The notes under the pieces: model-generated | Seen by the model: the letters and a program-made list of their open reading frames with translations, nothing else | Database searches by the model: none | Told to the model about the DNA's origin: nothing | In this document: piece by piece, positions 51,969-63,568 of the stretch | How the letters are laid out: every line of letters begins with the position of its first letter | Numbering within the stretch: the first letter of the stretch is position 1 | Made by a program: the position numbers and the translations under genes | Source of the DNA: Drosophila pseudoobscura | Taxonomy: Eukaryota > Arthropoda > Insecta > Diptera > Drosophilidae | Length of the DNA: 64,000 nucleotides | Direction: 5' to 3' | Assembly: GCF_009870125.1 (NCBI RefSeq) | Contig: NC_046681.1 | Location: 7,081,001-7,145,000, forward strand

Positions 51969-52070
51969 TGGCCCTACACTGTTAAGCTGTTCTGTTATTA
52001 GGCTGTTAACAGAGCTCTGTTGCGCTCTTACGATCCACACGGCACCCACCGTTAAGTAGAACGTAAGCTA
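51969..52070 (-). repeat. Dispersed repeat family C, copy 2
   Basis: On the minus strand this segment reads AGCTTACG, TAAGAGCGC, AACAGAGCTCTGTTAACAG, CTTAACAG and TGTAGGG, the same block order as 1741-1950. The surrounding 51.5-52.5 kb has no recognisable element, so only this fragment is shared. Confidence 0.5.
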
Positions 52071-53074
52071 GGATTTTAGTTACGATTCCACACCCCCCGC
52101 CACAAGCTTCCGCGTCTTTATACAGACGTAGGTCTTTGTGTATTAATACGAGAATACAACACGTCTTCCCTTTGATACTTTGATACACACTCCTCGCCTG
52201 ATACCAGCGTTTCGATCCACTTTCCTACAAACACTACTGTTTGTGGCTTGCATCCTCTTCGTCGGGCCTTCTGTCCTCGCCCGAAGGCCTCCTCTTCTTC
52301 TGTTTCAAATGGGAATACTCCAAATATCATACTCTCTTCCTGAAGAAATCTTTTTCGGGTCCGTTTTGCTTACTAGGCCCCAAATATCGTCTCGTATTCG
52401 TCTGCTTTGTGGCCCTCTCGTGTGGGAAATGCTTTATAGGACACTTTGGTTTATTCTATCTCCAATTAAGAGGAATCCGCACCGCAATCAAAGCCCTCGC
52501 GAGGTGAGCAGCTGGTGTTCCCCCCTCCCCACGAGTATCTGCAGTCGCTTTCTCTCTCGACCAATGCTTAAAATCAATTTTATGACTTGCGTCGATGAAG
52601 TTCTCTCCCTCTTCACCCTCGGCACGGCGGCCTGCTGAACTCTGGCCCGGCATAAAGCAAATTTTCACGCAGACCCAAAGCCCAGGCCCAGGCCCAGGCC
52701 CAGGCCCAGGCACGTCCCCCGTCCACGGACTGCATAATTTCACTGGCTGTCGACTGGCAGTGGCCGTCCCTCCAGTGCCTGCCCATTGTCGACGCAACTT
52801 TCATTGAATTAAACCCCAAAAATATGAAGCTTATCACAAATCAGGAAGCATTGGAACTTCATCACCTACTTTGAATGCCGGCTACCGCAGACGCGGACTC
52901 AGGTTTGACCTACTTGCGGCGCAGACAGACGACCCGACGGAGGGACACTCGGAAGATGCAACTAAAAATGCAATATACAAAAATATGTGCCGGGAAGCCG
53001 CCAAAAACAATTTACCAATTTATGTTGAACTGCGGTGAGGCGATCCGATCCGATCCGATCTGATCCGTTGCCAG

Positions 53075-53132
53075 GTCCACAAAGTCCAGGGTCCACAGGG
53101 TCCACAGGGTCCACGGGGTCCACCATGTCCAC
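53075..53132. repeat. 10-bp tandem repeat (GTCCACAGGG)
   Basis: Five to six units of about 10 bp with minor changes, immediately right of a CGATC pentamer array at 53,040-53,062. Confidence 0.85.
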
Positions 53133-54099
53133 GTCGAAGAAGCTTACACACTCGCTGACTCCGACTCCGAATACGAGTCCGAATCCGACTCTGACGCTGA
53201 CTCTGACGCTGAAGCTGACTGGCAAATCACTAAATTTATATGTTTTCTGATTCAAAATATTTATTGCCAAACCGCGCACAAATCGCAGAGGAGTTGCCCC
53301 CAAAAAGGGCACCAAAGTGTTTGGCCCGATACTCGGGAGGGGGGAGGGGCTTGGCGGGGGGCGATCGGTGGATCGCAAAGGAAGTCCCGAAGACGTGGCA
53401 CTCAAATTGCCTGCAAAAAAAAGGGAGGAGGACATTAAAATTCAGCAAATGTATTTATTACGGCACCAAAGCCCCAACAACAACAGCAGAAAGTGATGCC
53501 CACATAAAGGACGGACGGCCAGGACAGACCAGGGCCTAAATCCACTCGAAGAAATTCCCCAAGCTCCGTTTAAAGACGCGCCGATCAACACCCCGCCAAT
53601 TGAGCAATCTTTCTCGAGGTGTACTCGGGGGTCGGTCGCTGGGTCTGGGCCTGGCTCTGTCTCTGGCTCTCGCTCTGGGCCTGGTCTTGGCGTCTCTTAC
53701 ACTTGGCTTGGCGGCATGTTTGCAGATTGATTTGCTGCGCCTTCGAGCGGCCCAAGACACTTGCCAGGCCGGGCCCGACGCAGAAATCAATGTGGAGGAG
53801 CATTTAGTGGGCAATCAAAGGAGGATGTGTAGGGGTGGGGGCGGGGGCCTAGGCCTAGGCCCTGGCGAAATTTATCTGCAATCCCCCTGCAGCTGAATTA
53901 TTTTATTTAAACCGACGAATTCAATTAGAGACAGTGACTCGCTTTTTGCGCCTCCGAGGATCATTGAAGATCATTGAATTTGCGTTGGCGCTGGGCTCCA
54001 GGTGCGGCCCGAGACAAGTGGCACACTGCAGCACCTCCTCAAAAGGATGTCTGGCTCCATTTCGTTGGTTCTTTTAATTTGATTTAATTATATGCGACA

Positions 54100-54155
54100 C
54101 TGTCCGGGGTCTGTCCGGGGTCTGTCGGGGGTCTGTCCGGGGCCTGTCTGGGGGC
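54100..54155. repeat. 11-bp tandem repeat (TGTCCGGGGTC)
   Basis: About five consecutive units with single-base changes. Confidence 0.85.
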
Positions 54156-57100
54156 GTGTAGCCTTTCTTCGGCTGTGCCCACTTTTTCTGTCTGCCACAA
54201 TATTTCCACCTCCCGAAATGTGACGTATTTTGGCTACGCTGCTTTCGACGCTCTTTATGCTATTGTGGCGGCCCAGCCCGGCCGAGCCTCTGGGAGTGGC
54301 TTGTTAAATTTCACTTGCCCCCTCCCCCCCCGATCCGGGCTACAGCGAGGTGTTGGGCGTCGCGTTTATGCGCGTTGGCTTGGGGAAAAGTTCACGGATC
54401 GAAAGGTTTCCCATCGAAGCCATGGCCCAGAACAGGTTGCTGGATTCTTGGCTTCAATGAGTCCAAAGTGGGTGCAGGGAAATGTATGCCAATTAGATCT
54501 TATCTTAGATCTACGGACATTTCCCAAACAAAACAAAAGCAAAGCCAAAGCAAAGCAAAACAAATCTTGTACAACGCTTTTGACATTTCGCTGCGAGAGC
54601 CGAAGATCAACACGATCAGCAGCCCCCAGATGATTTATCACCGGCTCAAAGCAATCAACATACAGACCCATAGGAGATCATAGGAGACCACATAACTGTC
54701 TGGGCCCCGTCTCTGTCTCTGCACCAAAAAATAAAAGACCAATCGAGCAAACGACGACGACAGGTGATTAATTGTTTCAAACGCGTAGACGTTACTTAAC
54801 GCCCGAGCCCCGTGCCCCCAGCCCCCAGCCCCAAACCCCGAGCCACAGCTCGTAATGTCAAAATCTGTTGGCCATATACGGAGGAGGCCATAATCGTGGA
54901 TACACGGACGGATAGACGGCTGGATGGACGGACGGTGTCGGGGCGAGAGAACAAAACAAGTTGCATGTCTCTCAATGAATGAATGGCTGAATGGTTTGAA
55001 TCATACCCGAAAGCACCTGAAATTCGAAACAAAACACAAAGCCACAGCTCTAGAGAGTGGCGCGTGAGACGGGTATACGATAGGCTCACGCCGGAGCGGT
55101 GTCACGGCCCCATCTCTGGCCCCCACTTTGGCGTGCGGCTCGAACTTGAGCTTTGTGCTGGTGTCTAGTGTCTGGCCACATGTAGTGGATCCACTCCACT
55201 GATTGCTTGATTATTATTTTGATTAATTAGCCAAGATTTGGCTAGTTCAAGCTGCACGGCCCACGCCCGGAGTCCATTGTGTGGTGCCTCTCGGGCCTCT
55301 CGTACTTACGTATTCTATGATTGATTGAAGTTTTCTTTGATAACAGCTTACAATTGAGAAATTATTTACATGAGCTATAATTAAACTTGTTTGTTGTTGC
55401 CTGTCATTTGGTTTGAGACGGGAACAGGGATGGGAAGGGGGACTCGCGGTCTGGTTTATTGAACCACATCGAGCATCGGGCAACAGCCTGCCTGATCTTA
55501 CCTCTATAAATAATCAGGAAATTGCTTTAGGGCCTGTCAGATGCTGTGAGTTGATTAGCCCGGCCATATACCGGCCATATGACTTGGCAAATGCGCAAAT
55601 CGCAAAGGAAAATCCACTCTGGCAGATGGGCTGTGGGGCTGTGGCTGCGGCAGGGGGGGGCCCGCCTAGATTTGGCAACATTTTTCGGCTAATTTGCTGT
55701 CTTTGGAAATGTGTCAACTGGCGATCATAGCCGCGGACTCATCCACATGCCCGCCACAGAGTCACGAAGCATTAGAAAGCGCTCCACCAATCGTTGGATC
55801 GATGGATGCGTGCCACTGGTACTGATTTAATTCGAAAAAGCAAGAGAGACACGACTTCTGGCAGGCATTGGGGCCGCCATTGGGGGGGGGGATTGGGGCC
55901 TTCACTTGCTGCCAGCCTCTGGGAACATGCAAAGTGACAGCCGGCGGAGACAATTCCATATTTGGTCAAATTCAAATGCCATTAACACGTACGCCATTTG
56001 TCGGACCAGGGACCGGACCCATCAGGGGCTCAAAGAAGAGGCGCAGGGGTGGGAGGGGAGGGCTGCCTTCGTGCCGAAAGCCGGCCAGCACGCATTTCCC
56101 CCGGCGGACTACCAAAAAAGCGTTCGACATTTAACACTTGTACATTTCTCTCTCTTTTGTGGCGGCATTTCGTGTTTGTGCCGCATGCAGCTCCATGGAA
56201 ATGGAAATGGAAATGGCCATGGAAATGGCAATGCAGATGGAGATGGAGCATCGCATGGTAACCTGTCGTGATTCTTATTTTAATTTGCCTTGACTTGTGC
56301 GCCTTTTTCGGGAGGCTGCTGGGACCTCTCTCGCGGACAGTTATTAGGCCTAAATGCAGAAACGGTCCGGCGATGTTCGGCTCATTAGCAGCGGGCCCAA
56401 AAAGGTTTTCTTGGCCATAGAACTGCGGCCTGTGGCCTGTGGCCCGATCCGCGGCCGAAACATAAATTTCAAAAAAAAAAAACTTATCTATGCCCGCGAA
56501 TCGTGAGCTTGTTTCGGGCGCTCCACCGGGGCTCTGACAAGTGTTAATTGAATTCATGTCGCCGGTAATCATAATAATAATAACAATATCATGTCTCCTC
56601 TCTTGAGCGCCCCGAGACATGCGCTTGCCGAGCCGAGCTTTTGATGTGAGTCCATCTACCCCCCCCAGTCCCTCCCGTGCCCCCCAAGCCTGGCATCGTT
56701 ATAAATTACTCAATTAATGTCAGCGTTTATGTCAGCGCCGGCCCCGGCTCCAGGCCCCAGTCCTGGCTCGGTCCTGATAGGCGCATAGATACGACATGAT
56801 AATGGGGCATGTTTAGTGGCTGTCGTCGGTTTAATTAAAAAAGGCTTTATGCACAGGCGGGGGGGAGCGGGGGAGCGGGGCAGGGGGGGGGCACTGACAA
56901 GTTGCGCAACTTGACACTTTGCCAGGCAGCAGCCAGCGAGCAGGCCGGCTCCGAGCCCTTTGCAGCCCAAGTTCGTTGCTCAAGTCTTTTGTTTCGTTTC
57001 GACACAAGAAACGTGCAAAATATGATTTTTAACCGTACTCGCAGCCGTACCCGCACCCGTACCCGTACGAGTGCTGGCTGCTGAAAGGCAAATGTCAATC

Positions 57101-59822
57101 TGGCGACTGGATGGCTTTTGTCTTCGTCTCAGCGCTGGCGCCCACGCCCCGCCGCATCTCTGAGTGGCGTACCCTGCTGCGGTGGGGGCATACCCTATAT
57201 ATGTGGAGCAGTGGCCTGTTCTCTGCCGAGAATACTCCGCCCCGGGATAGTGTGTGGCGAATTCGAGGCGCTACACTGGTATCCGTCGTCTTTGGGTGTC
57301 CGCAACAGGTTGCTCCGCCATGTGGCATCGATGGGGCGACCTGTGCGGGTTGAACGCCCATCGCACAGAACAATGGCTCACTGTTTTTTCTTTATATAAT
57401 CCATATTTTTCGAGCACTTGGCGCGCTGACAAGTTGAAGCGTTTGGCGCTTGGAGATTGGGCCCTGTCTCGGGCACATTTCGGGCTTTGATATGTGCTGT
57501 CGCCCCGGCTGAAGCGGTGCCTCATTGTGGCCGTTGACGGGCCCGCACAGGCCTCCCCTGGTGCCGCCTCCTCTAGTGTCTCTGGTGTGGGTGGCACTTG
57601 GACACTGGCGGCCGGGTTCGGGTCGGTTTGGTGCAATTGTCTTGCCTCTGGCGCCTCAGTTCCACATCGCAGTCCGACCGGGGGCTTGCGTATTAAATTT
57701 GCTTTTTCAAATTGCTTTTTTTCTAGCTGTTTGCGGCGCAAAGATTAAGCTTATTTCCGTATTGAAGTTGCTGCGGTTTGAATTAATTAGCCGCCGCGAA
57801 ACAAAGTCTGGCTTGTTCTTTTGCATGTTTACGAGTGGAGGGTGGAGGGGGAGGCGGAGGGTGGCGGAGGGGCGAAGGCAGAACTCGTACAGAGCTAATC
57901 TTTATGGCTTTGTGTGCGGTCCAACGCCAACGCATTTGAATTTCATATCTCCGAAACCGACTCCGAATCCGATTCCTACTCCGAATCCAAATCCAAGCGA
58001 GACAATGGTAATTATTAATAATGCAAATAATTATATCGATTCCATTTCAGGGGCGTTGTCCCTCTGCGGATCATTCGGTCCGCTTTGATCGCCTCTCGGT
58101 GTGGGAAAAAAAACGATACCCATTCGTGGCTTTTGCCACTTGATTTTGTTGTTTGGGGCTAATTTGGCTGTGCTGCATTTGGGTTTCCATTTGATTAATT
58201 TGACGTCGACGAGTGCACGGCACCGGATTTATGAGTGGTCCGCGCTGGAGTTCGTGTCGTGTGTGGCATGAGTTGTGGCATGGCCCGAGCCGGAAAGGAG
58301 TCGCAGAAGTGCACGCCGTCCAGGGTTAATGAGCATTCCCCTGGGATCTGCCAGATAAACCTTCCATATACAATTTTCGACCAATAAATGTGTATTTTTT
58401 CGGATACGATTCCAATCAAGGCCCCATTTCAGGCACCCGTTCATTGCCCAACGAAAAACAAAGGCCCCCAATCGATTGCCCAAACCCCAAGTGTCTCGGG
58501 CTAAACGTTTTGTTGGCAGCATTTCAAACACCCGCCCGATTAGATCTTAATACAGAAAATGGCGTTTACTCAACACACGATCGCGGTGGCGGCCGGAGCC
58601 GAGAACAGCCATAATTAAATATTAATTTACACTCGGCGTTAAGCGTTAAGCGTTAAGCAAACAACACGTACAGCTCCAACAACAACAACAACAACAACAT
58701 AAGGCCAATAGCAACAACAACAAACGGGTTGTCTTCGATTGGCGCGCCGCCTGGTACGGGTAATATTCCATAATGTCCGCTCCATGAAATTATTAAATAT
58801 TTACGGCCAAGGAGCTGGCAAAAGGCAAAACGTGCACTGAATTTCTGAATTTAAATAACAATTATCGGGATATTAATTTGATTGGAAAAGTGCATTTAAA
58901 AGTGCATTCAACGACTGGAGATTATCCAGCCGCGGCCGGGCCCAAAGAGAACCGAGAACAGGGCGTGCTGCCACCGAAAACCCGGCTAAAACCGACTGCC
59001 AATTAAGCGGCCACAGCACGTCGAAACTCGAGCGTTTTTCGGCTGCGACGGGCCATAAATTAGCGCTCTAAACGATTTCCTAAGCCGCCTGGCACTTGTC
59101 CCCAGGTCCCCGTCTGATTTAACCTTTGACCAAAAGCCGCTACCAAGAACAGCCTGCCACTCGGCCGTATGTGCGTTGCACGGGGCGTGGCACGCGCACA
59201 GGCAGGCAAATGTCTGGCAAATGCAATATGACTTTCAAGTGGCGGCTCTGACTACCAGAACCCGGCCTGGCGGGCCCCCATTCGGCGGCAGTGGATGTCC
59301 GGCACAGACGAATAGGGGAATACACTCGCTGGGGGCTTAAGGGATGGTGAACCAAGGGGTTCCTTAAGGGATTGGGGGGGAATCGAAAGCGGACTTCTCT
59401 CAAGAATAAAAGTGTTTAGAGGTGTCTTTCCACCTCATTGATGCCCATTTCGTGATCAATCAATATGGATTGAAAGACTACCCCTGTAGCCCCTGCCCCC
59501 CCCCTTCTGTAGGGGTACAAGTAAGCTGCAGCTTTGTAGAGTAGGAAACTGCGTGGACGGCATTTATAATAAAGCCAGTGAGTGCCCCTCCCCCCAAAGC
59601 CGCCCCACCGCCTGCCTGTCGATCCAAGAACAGATCTGGTCTGAAACAAGGTGCGGCTGCAGTGCGGAAAAGCTGAAAATCGGTGCAGCGACAACTGGAA
59701 AACGCGTTTAATTGAACTCGCGACTGGGTCTGAGGCTGGGGCTGCGGCTGCGGCTGGTGCTGCCCACTAGCGCCATCTAGCTGCGTGCGCCTGCACCAAG
59801 AGCCGGCTGTGGCAAGTTGTTG

Positions 59823-59842
59823 TTGCTGCTGCTGCTGCTGCT
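59823..59842. repeat. CTG/CAG (opa-type) microsatellite
   Basis: A CTG run of about 6 units. On the minus strand it keeps a Gln-rich frame of about 225 codons open, but that frame starts without ATG and is not taken as a gene. Confidence 0.8.
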
Positions 59843-60552
59843 GGTTCGATGATTCATCGCGTTGTTTGTTGTTTCGAGTGGATTTCAACGTCTCCCTCGC
59901 GAGCCCCCAAAATGCTAGACATTTGTGGTTCGTTGTGTGTTTGTTGCTGTTGTCGGCGCTTGCCGCCTGCTGTTGCTGCTGGTGACGCAGTGAAGTTGCA
60001 GCTGCGCCAATTCTCCTGCCACAGCCACTGTCGTTGCCACAGCCACAGCCACTGTCGTTGCCGTTGCCGTTGCCTTTTGCATTTCGGCGCTTTACGTTCA
60101 AAACAATTATTATTCTGGCAATTAATTTTGATTTAAGCAGCGATTTTATATACACATTTACGAGTACATACTGTACTCCATAAGCAGAGATATATATTTT
60201 TTTCTGTGGGGATTTTCCTCTTTCTTTGCCACCCCCTGCGGGGGCCAGTCATTGACGGCTGCTTTGAGCTTTTCGATCAGCGCCAGTTAGGCAGTTTTCC
60301 AGTTTTCCACCTACGACGCTCCAACGCGATGGCAGAGCCTCGATCTGGGCCGAAACTTGGGCTTCTTTGAAGATCTGCCAGCTCCAAGGGAGCTGTGGGG
60401 AGAAGTGCCATTAAAACCCTTTCCATTTTGTGTTTTCTTAGTGTTTTTTTTTGTTTTGATTAAGAAAATAAATATAAATAAAGGCTTAAATCATGAACTA
60501 AATTAGGACAAATTGTAGAATGAAATTATAAATTATTACAGATACATATAGA

Positions 60553-60558
60553 TTTATT
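60553..60558 (-). terminator. wor: Likely wor polyadenylation signal
   Basis: TTTATT on the plus strand is AATAAA on the minus strand, about 237 nt after the wor stop codon. It is the nearest canonical signal in the right orientation and implies a 3' UTR of about 250 nt. Confidence 0.6.
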
Positions 60559-60794
60559 CTCTGGCACCGCTTCGATCTGTACACCATCGAGTTTCAACAA
60601 CAAATATACACACAAGGAATGGCTAACAAACAACAAGGATATCCTAGGATATAGCTATAGAATAGAATTTGGAGACCCTAAGAGGCAATAAAATTGCACT
60701 GACTAATTTTTGGCACTGACTTTCCCTGAACTCTGACTTAGCTACGGGGGTTTACGCGGGATAATACTAAGATTAGGGGATTACTGGGGTATTA

Positions 60795-62546
60795 CTAGTA
60801 GATGGCCTGGGGGGTCTGGGGGGCCTGGGGGGCCAGGGCGTAGGCCTCCTCCTCCTCGGCGCCGCTGCTGCCCATGCTGCCGGCGTAGTAGACCTGATGG
60901 CCCTCCTCGTAGCCGTGCAGGTGCTGCTGGAGCTGCTCCTGGTTGAAGCCCGGCCCGGAGCTGGCGCCGCCCACCGCGTCGCTGTGGCAGCCGCCCTGCA
61001 GGTGCTTGGCGAGCAGGGACATGCGCGAGAAGGACTTGGTGCAGGTGGGGCACGAGTACTTCTTGACGTCCGAGTGCGTCTGCATGTGGGCGCGCAGGTT
61101 GGAGCGGTCGGCGAAGGCGCGGTTGCAGTGCTGGCAGCTGAAGGGCTTCTCGCCGGTGTGGGTGCGGATGTGGCCCTGGAGGAGCCAGGGCCGCGAGAAG
61201 GCCTTGCCGCAGATGGGGCACTTGCAGGGCAGCGTGTGGGTGCGGATGTGCATCTTGAGGGCGCCCAGCGAGACGTACGTCTTGTCGCAGTTCTTGCAGC
61301 TGAACACCTTCTTCACCTGGTTGCCCTCCGCCGAGGGGCAGTGGAACTGCTGGTGCTTGCTCAGGCCCGAGTACGTGGAGTAGGACTTGCCGCAGTCCTG
61401 GCAGTGGTAGCGCGGCACGCCCACCGGCTTCTGCATGGACTGGGCGGAGGCCGCGTTGGCCGCCTGGATCAGGGCCGAGGCCTGGTCGGTGCAGAACTCG
61501 GTCTGGTCCACGATCGGCCCCCCGCTGGGGTTGCTCCGGATGATCTTGTACTCGGTGCTCTCGTAGGCGTGGCTCTGCTGGTGCTTCACCAGGCCCGCGT
61601 ACGTGGCGTAGCATTTGTTGCACTGCTGGCACTGGTAGTACAGGTCGTTGCTGCTCTTGATCTTCAGCTGGTTCAGCTGGTTCTCGCTGTTCTCGCCGCC
61701 GTTCTCCGTGTCCTCGGCTCCGGCCAGGGGCGGCAGCTCCTGCTTGGCCGCCTTCTGGTGGGCTGGCTCGTAGCGCGGCTGCTGCGGTGGCATGTGCTGC
61801 ATGCTCAGCAGGGCCCTGGCCACGTTGTGCAGATTCATGTTCTCGCTCAGCACCCGGCGCTGACTGAGGTCCTCCGGCAGCCCGGGGGTTGGTGGCGGCT
61901 GGTAGTACGCGAGGGGGTGTGGCTGCATCTGTGGCTGTGGCATCTTCATGCAGTCCTCGTAGTCGGCTATGCTCTTGAGCAGATTGTTGTTGTAGTTCCG
62001 CAGCGGGAAATCCTCCTCGGGCTGCTCCACCTTGATGATCGTCTGCGGGATCGCTGTGGGGGGCGGAGAGACCCCGGCATAGCTGACCGGAAGCCCTGGC
62101 TGTGGCTCTGGCTCAGGCTCTGGCGACATCACCTCCTCCTCCGGCGGCAGCTCGAAGTCGCCGTATCCGAGGCGGGCCAGGCTCCGGGCTATTTCCTCGC
62201 GGGTGAAGACGTCCGGAAAGGCGCGTGCGATCTCGCGGGTCTCCTCCCAGATGCGGCGCGCCAGCTGCTCCTTGGTCTGCGTCATGGCCGCATCGAAGCG
62301 GCGTCGCAGCTCCGTGGGCACCGCCGGCTCCAGCGGAACCGCAGCCGAGGCCACGCTGAGGTCCACGGGTCCTTCGTCTGTAAAGATCGGCGAGAGGTTA
62401 GAGCTACAGCGGGCGGGTGGTGGAGCGGGGGGCTTCTGAAACCTACCATGACTCAGCTGATCCTGATCCTGGTCGACGGGAAAGGCATCCTCGATCGGAA
62501 TGGGTCGCTTTTTGAGCGGGCACTTGCTGTACTTGAGTTTATCCAT
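60795..62546 (-). CDS. wor: Worniu, Snail-family C2H2 zinc-finger transcription factor
   Basis: Snail-family repressor; in D. melanogaster Worniu acts in neuroblasts with Snail and Escargot (established knowledge). Two exons (62,546-62,447 and 62,377-60,795) give 560 aa. The N-terminus has the family motif KCPLKKRP at residues 8-15. Two CtBP-binding motifs follow: PVDLS at about 37-41 and PEDLS at about 200-205. Six zinc fingers lie at about residues 278-301, 355-378, 393-415, 419-441, 445-467 and 473-496; the last ends in Cys instead of His. Finger 1 ([20 protein letters not shown]) is separated from the other five by about 53 residues. The extra first finger and the [10 protein letters not shown] start favour worniu over snail or escargot. 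The frame extends upstream of 62,546, but its first codon at 62,603 is GTG, so the ATG at 62,546 is the start. Fingers 2-6 are strongly conserved; the linker is Pro/Gln/Glu-rich. Confidence 0.93.
   Translation of the reverse strand: MDKLKYSKCPLKKRPIPIEDAFPVDQDQDQLSHGRFQKPPAPPPARCSSNLSPIFTDEGPVDLSVASAAVPLEPAVPTELRRRFDAAMTQTKEQLARRIWEETREIARAFPDVFTREEIARSLARLGYGDFELPPEEEVMSPEPEPEPQPGLPVSYAGVSPPPTAIPQTIIKVEQPEEDFPLRNYNNNLLKSIADYEDCMKMPQPQMQPHPLAYYQPPPTPGLPEDLSQRRVLSENMNLHNVARALLSMQHMPPQQPRYEPAHQKAAKQELPPLAGAEDTENGGENSENQLNQLKIKSSNDLYYQCQQCNKCYATYAGLVKHQQSHAYESTEYKIIRSNPSGGPIVDQTEFCTDQASALIQAANAASAQSMQKPVGVPRYHCQDCGKSYSTYSGLSKHQQFHCPSAEGNQVKKVFSCKNCDKTYVSLGALKMHIRTHTLPCKCPICGKAFSRPWLLQGHIRTHTGEKPFSCQHCNRAFADRSNLRAHMQTHSDVKKYSCPTCTKSFSRMSLLAKHLQGGCHSDAVGGASSGPGFNQEQLQQHLHGYEEGHQVYYAGSMGSSGAEEEEAYALAPQAPQTPQAIY
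62378..62446 (-). other. wor: 69-nt intron of wor
   Basis: On the minus strand the donor is G|GTAGGT at 62,446 and the acceptor is TTTACAG|AC ending at 62,378, with a CTAAC branch-site match about 20 nt before the acceptor. Splicing converts CATG|AC into His-Asp and joins SH to DEGPVDLS. Length is typical of small fly introns. It is a multiple of three and has no stop, so retention would keep the frame. Confidence 0.8.
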
Positions 62547-62690
62547 ATCGGTGATTGCTCTGCTCCTCGTGGGCACTGGTGTGGCTTGATCCTCACTTTT
62601 CACTTCACTTTCACTTCAGACTCGAATCAGTGCTCGCTCATGGGCTCCTCGCACGCGTGTGTCTCGATCGCTGGCAGCTCCTGGCTCGAA

Positions 62691-62725
62691 TGATGCAACC
62701 CGGCGAGGATCGGTTTAATTTTATA
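62691..62725 (-). promoter_or_regulatory. wor: TATA box and initiator of wor
   Basis: TATAAAA on the minus strand (62,725-62,719) is followed by TCATTC, a good fly initiator, with +1 near 62,691. The TATA-to-start distance is about 34 bp; an A three bases nearer the TATA would also fit. The 5' UTR would be about 145 nt. Confidence 0.6.
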
Positions 62726-62876
62726 GACTTCCGCGTGCGAGATCAACCCCCTAGCCACACCAACCCCCTGGCATGCGAAAAGGATCCCCCTACCTACTTC
62801 CGATTTTCGAATAGGGATTCTGTAAATCAACCACCACGAGCCACAATGCTGTGGAACCTCCGTCTCCGTCTTCCAA

Positions 62877-63568
62877 CAGCTGTGCGTTCGTTGAACGCTG
62901 CTCCAGCTGCACATTGTTCCGTGCCACAGTGCTGGAGAGGAGGCAGCAAATCTGTGTGTAAAAAGCGAGCACGTGCCATAGCTCTCTGCCTCTGTCTATC
63001 CCTCTCGCACACACCGGCTCTGGACGCAAACGATCGCCACCAGCTGCCGCTGTCGCTGCCTCTGCCTCTGTCGCTGCCGCTGCGGCGTCTGAGATTTAAT
63101 TCTGTCCTCTCGCGCTCTCCGCTCTCGCGCTCTCGGCTTGGATTTCCCCTCCGCTGCGGCTGTGTGCGTGAGCGTGAGCGAGTGCAGCTGGTGCCGAGCT
63201 TATGTACGACTTGCAGAGCAAGTTTATTTATAGCTCGGGCCCTGCCTCTGCCGACCAGCCATCGGCTGTACATAGCCACGCCACGACCCCCTCTCTCCGC
63301 GCAGGTGAGCTTCGGGCACTCTCCCGCTCTTTGGCCAGACCGAAGAGCAGCTTTTGCCTCCGTTGGAGCAACCATTGGGTGTCCTACGCTCTTCGGTTCT
63401 CTTCCGAGTGCTGGCGCTCTTGTTCCACATTTCATTCGTGCCCCGATTGCCGGTTGGGTGTCTAAGAGATCGGGCTCTTGGGGGCTAAGAGCATCGCTGA
63501 ACGGTCATGCGGAGGATCTCTATCGGCGATCCTCCTCTCGGCAGCTGCCAAAACTCCAGCAGCACGTG
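62877..63568. promoter_or_regulatory. E-box cluster upstream of wor
   Basis: Five CAGCTG sites (62,877; 62,904; 63,041; 63,185; 63,542), one CAGGTG (63,302) and one CACGTG (63,563) lie within about 0.7 kb, 190-880 bp upstream of the inferred wor start. CAGCTG and CAGGTG are binding sites of proneural bHLH factors, which fits expression in neuroblasts; CAGGTG is also the Snail-type core. The function is inferred. Confidence 0.45.

Larger units (their letters stand above)
52071..60552. other. Intergenic stretch downstream of wor, no gene seen
   Basis: No gene is supported. Tandem repeats include GGCCCA hexamers at 52,681-52,711, CGATC units at 53,040-53,062, a 10-bp GTCCACAGGG array at 53,075-53,132, CCGACT/CTGACG units at 53,155-53,220, an 11-bp TGTCCGGGGTC array at 54,100-54,155, ATGGAA units at 56,194-56,248, CCGTACC units at 57,033-57,072, CCGAAT/CCGATT units near 57,955-57,990, CAA at 58,677-58,699 and CTG at 59,823-59,842. 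This is the 3' flank of wor and could hold enhancers. Confidence 0.5.

Noticed and set aside
59478..60155. A 225-codon Gln-rich minus-strand frame next to wor.
   Set aside because: It starts at GTG, is driven by CAG and CAGCCG repeats, and has no domain or promoter.
62547..62603. Upstream extension of wor adding 19 residues.
   Set aside because: The first codon of the extension is GTG, not ATG, and the region lies within the inferred 5' UTR.
60897..62693. A 598-codon plus-strand frame opposite wor, starting with ATG.
   Set aside because: It is the antisense shadow of the GC-rich wor coding sequence. Its product is Val/Leu/Ala/Gly-rich without a domain, while the minus strand encodes six zinc fingers.
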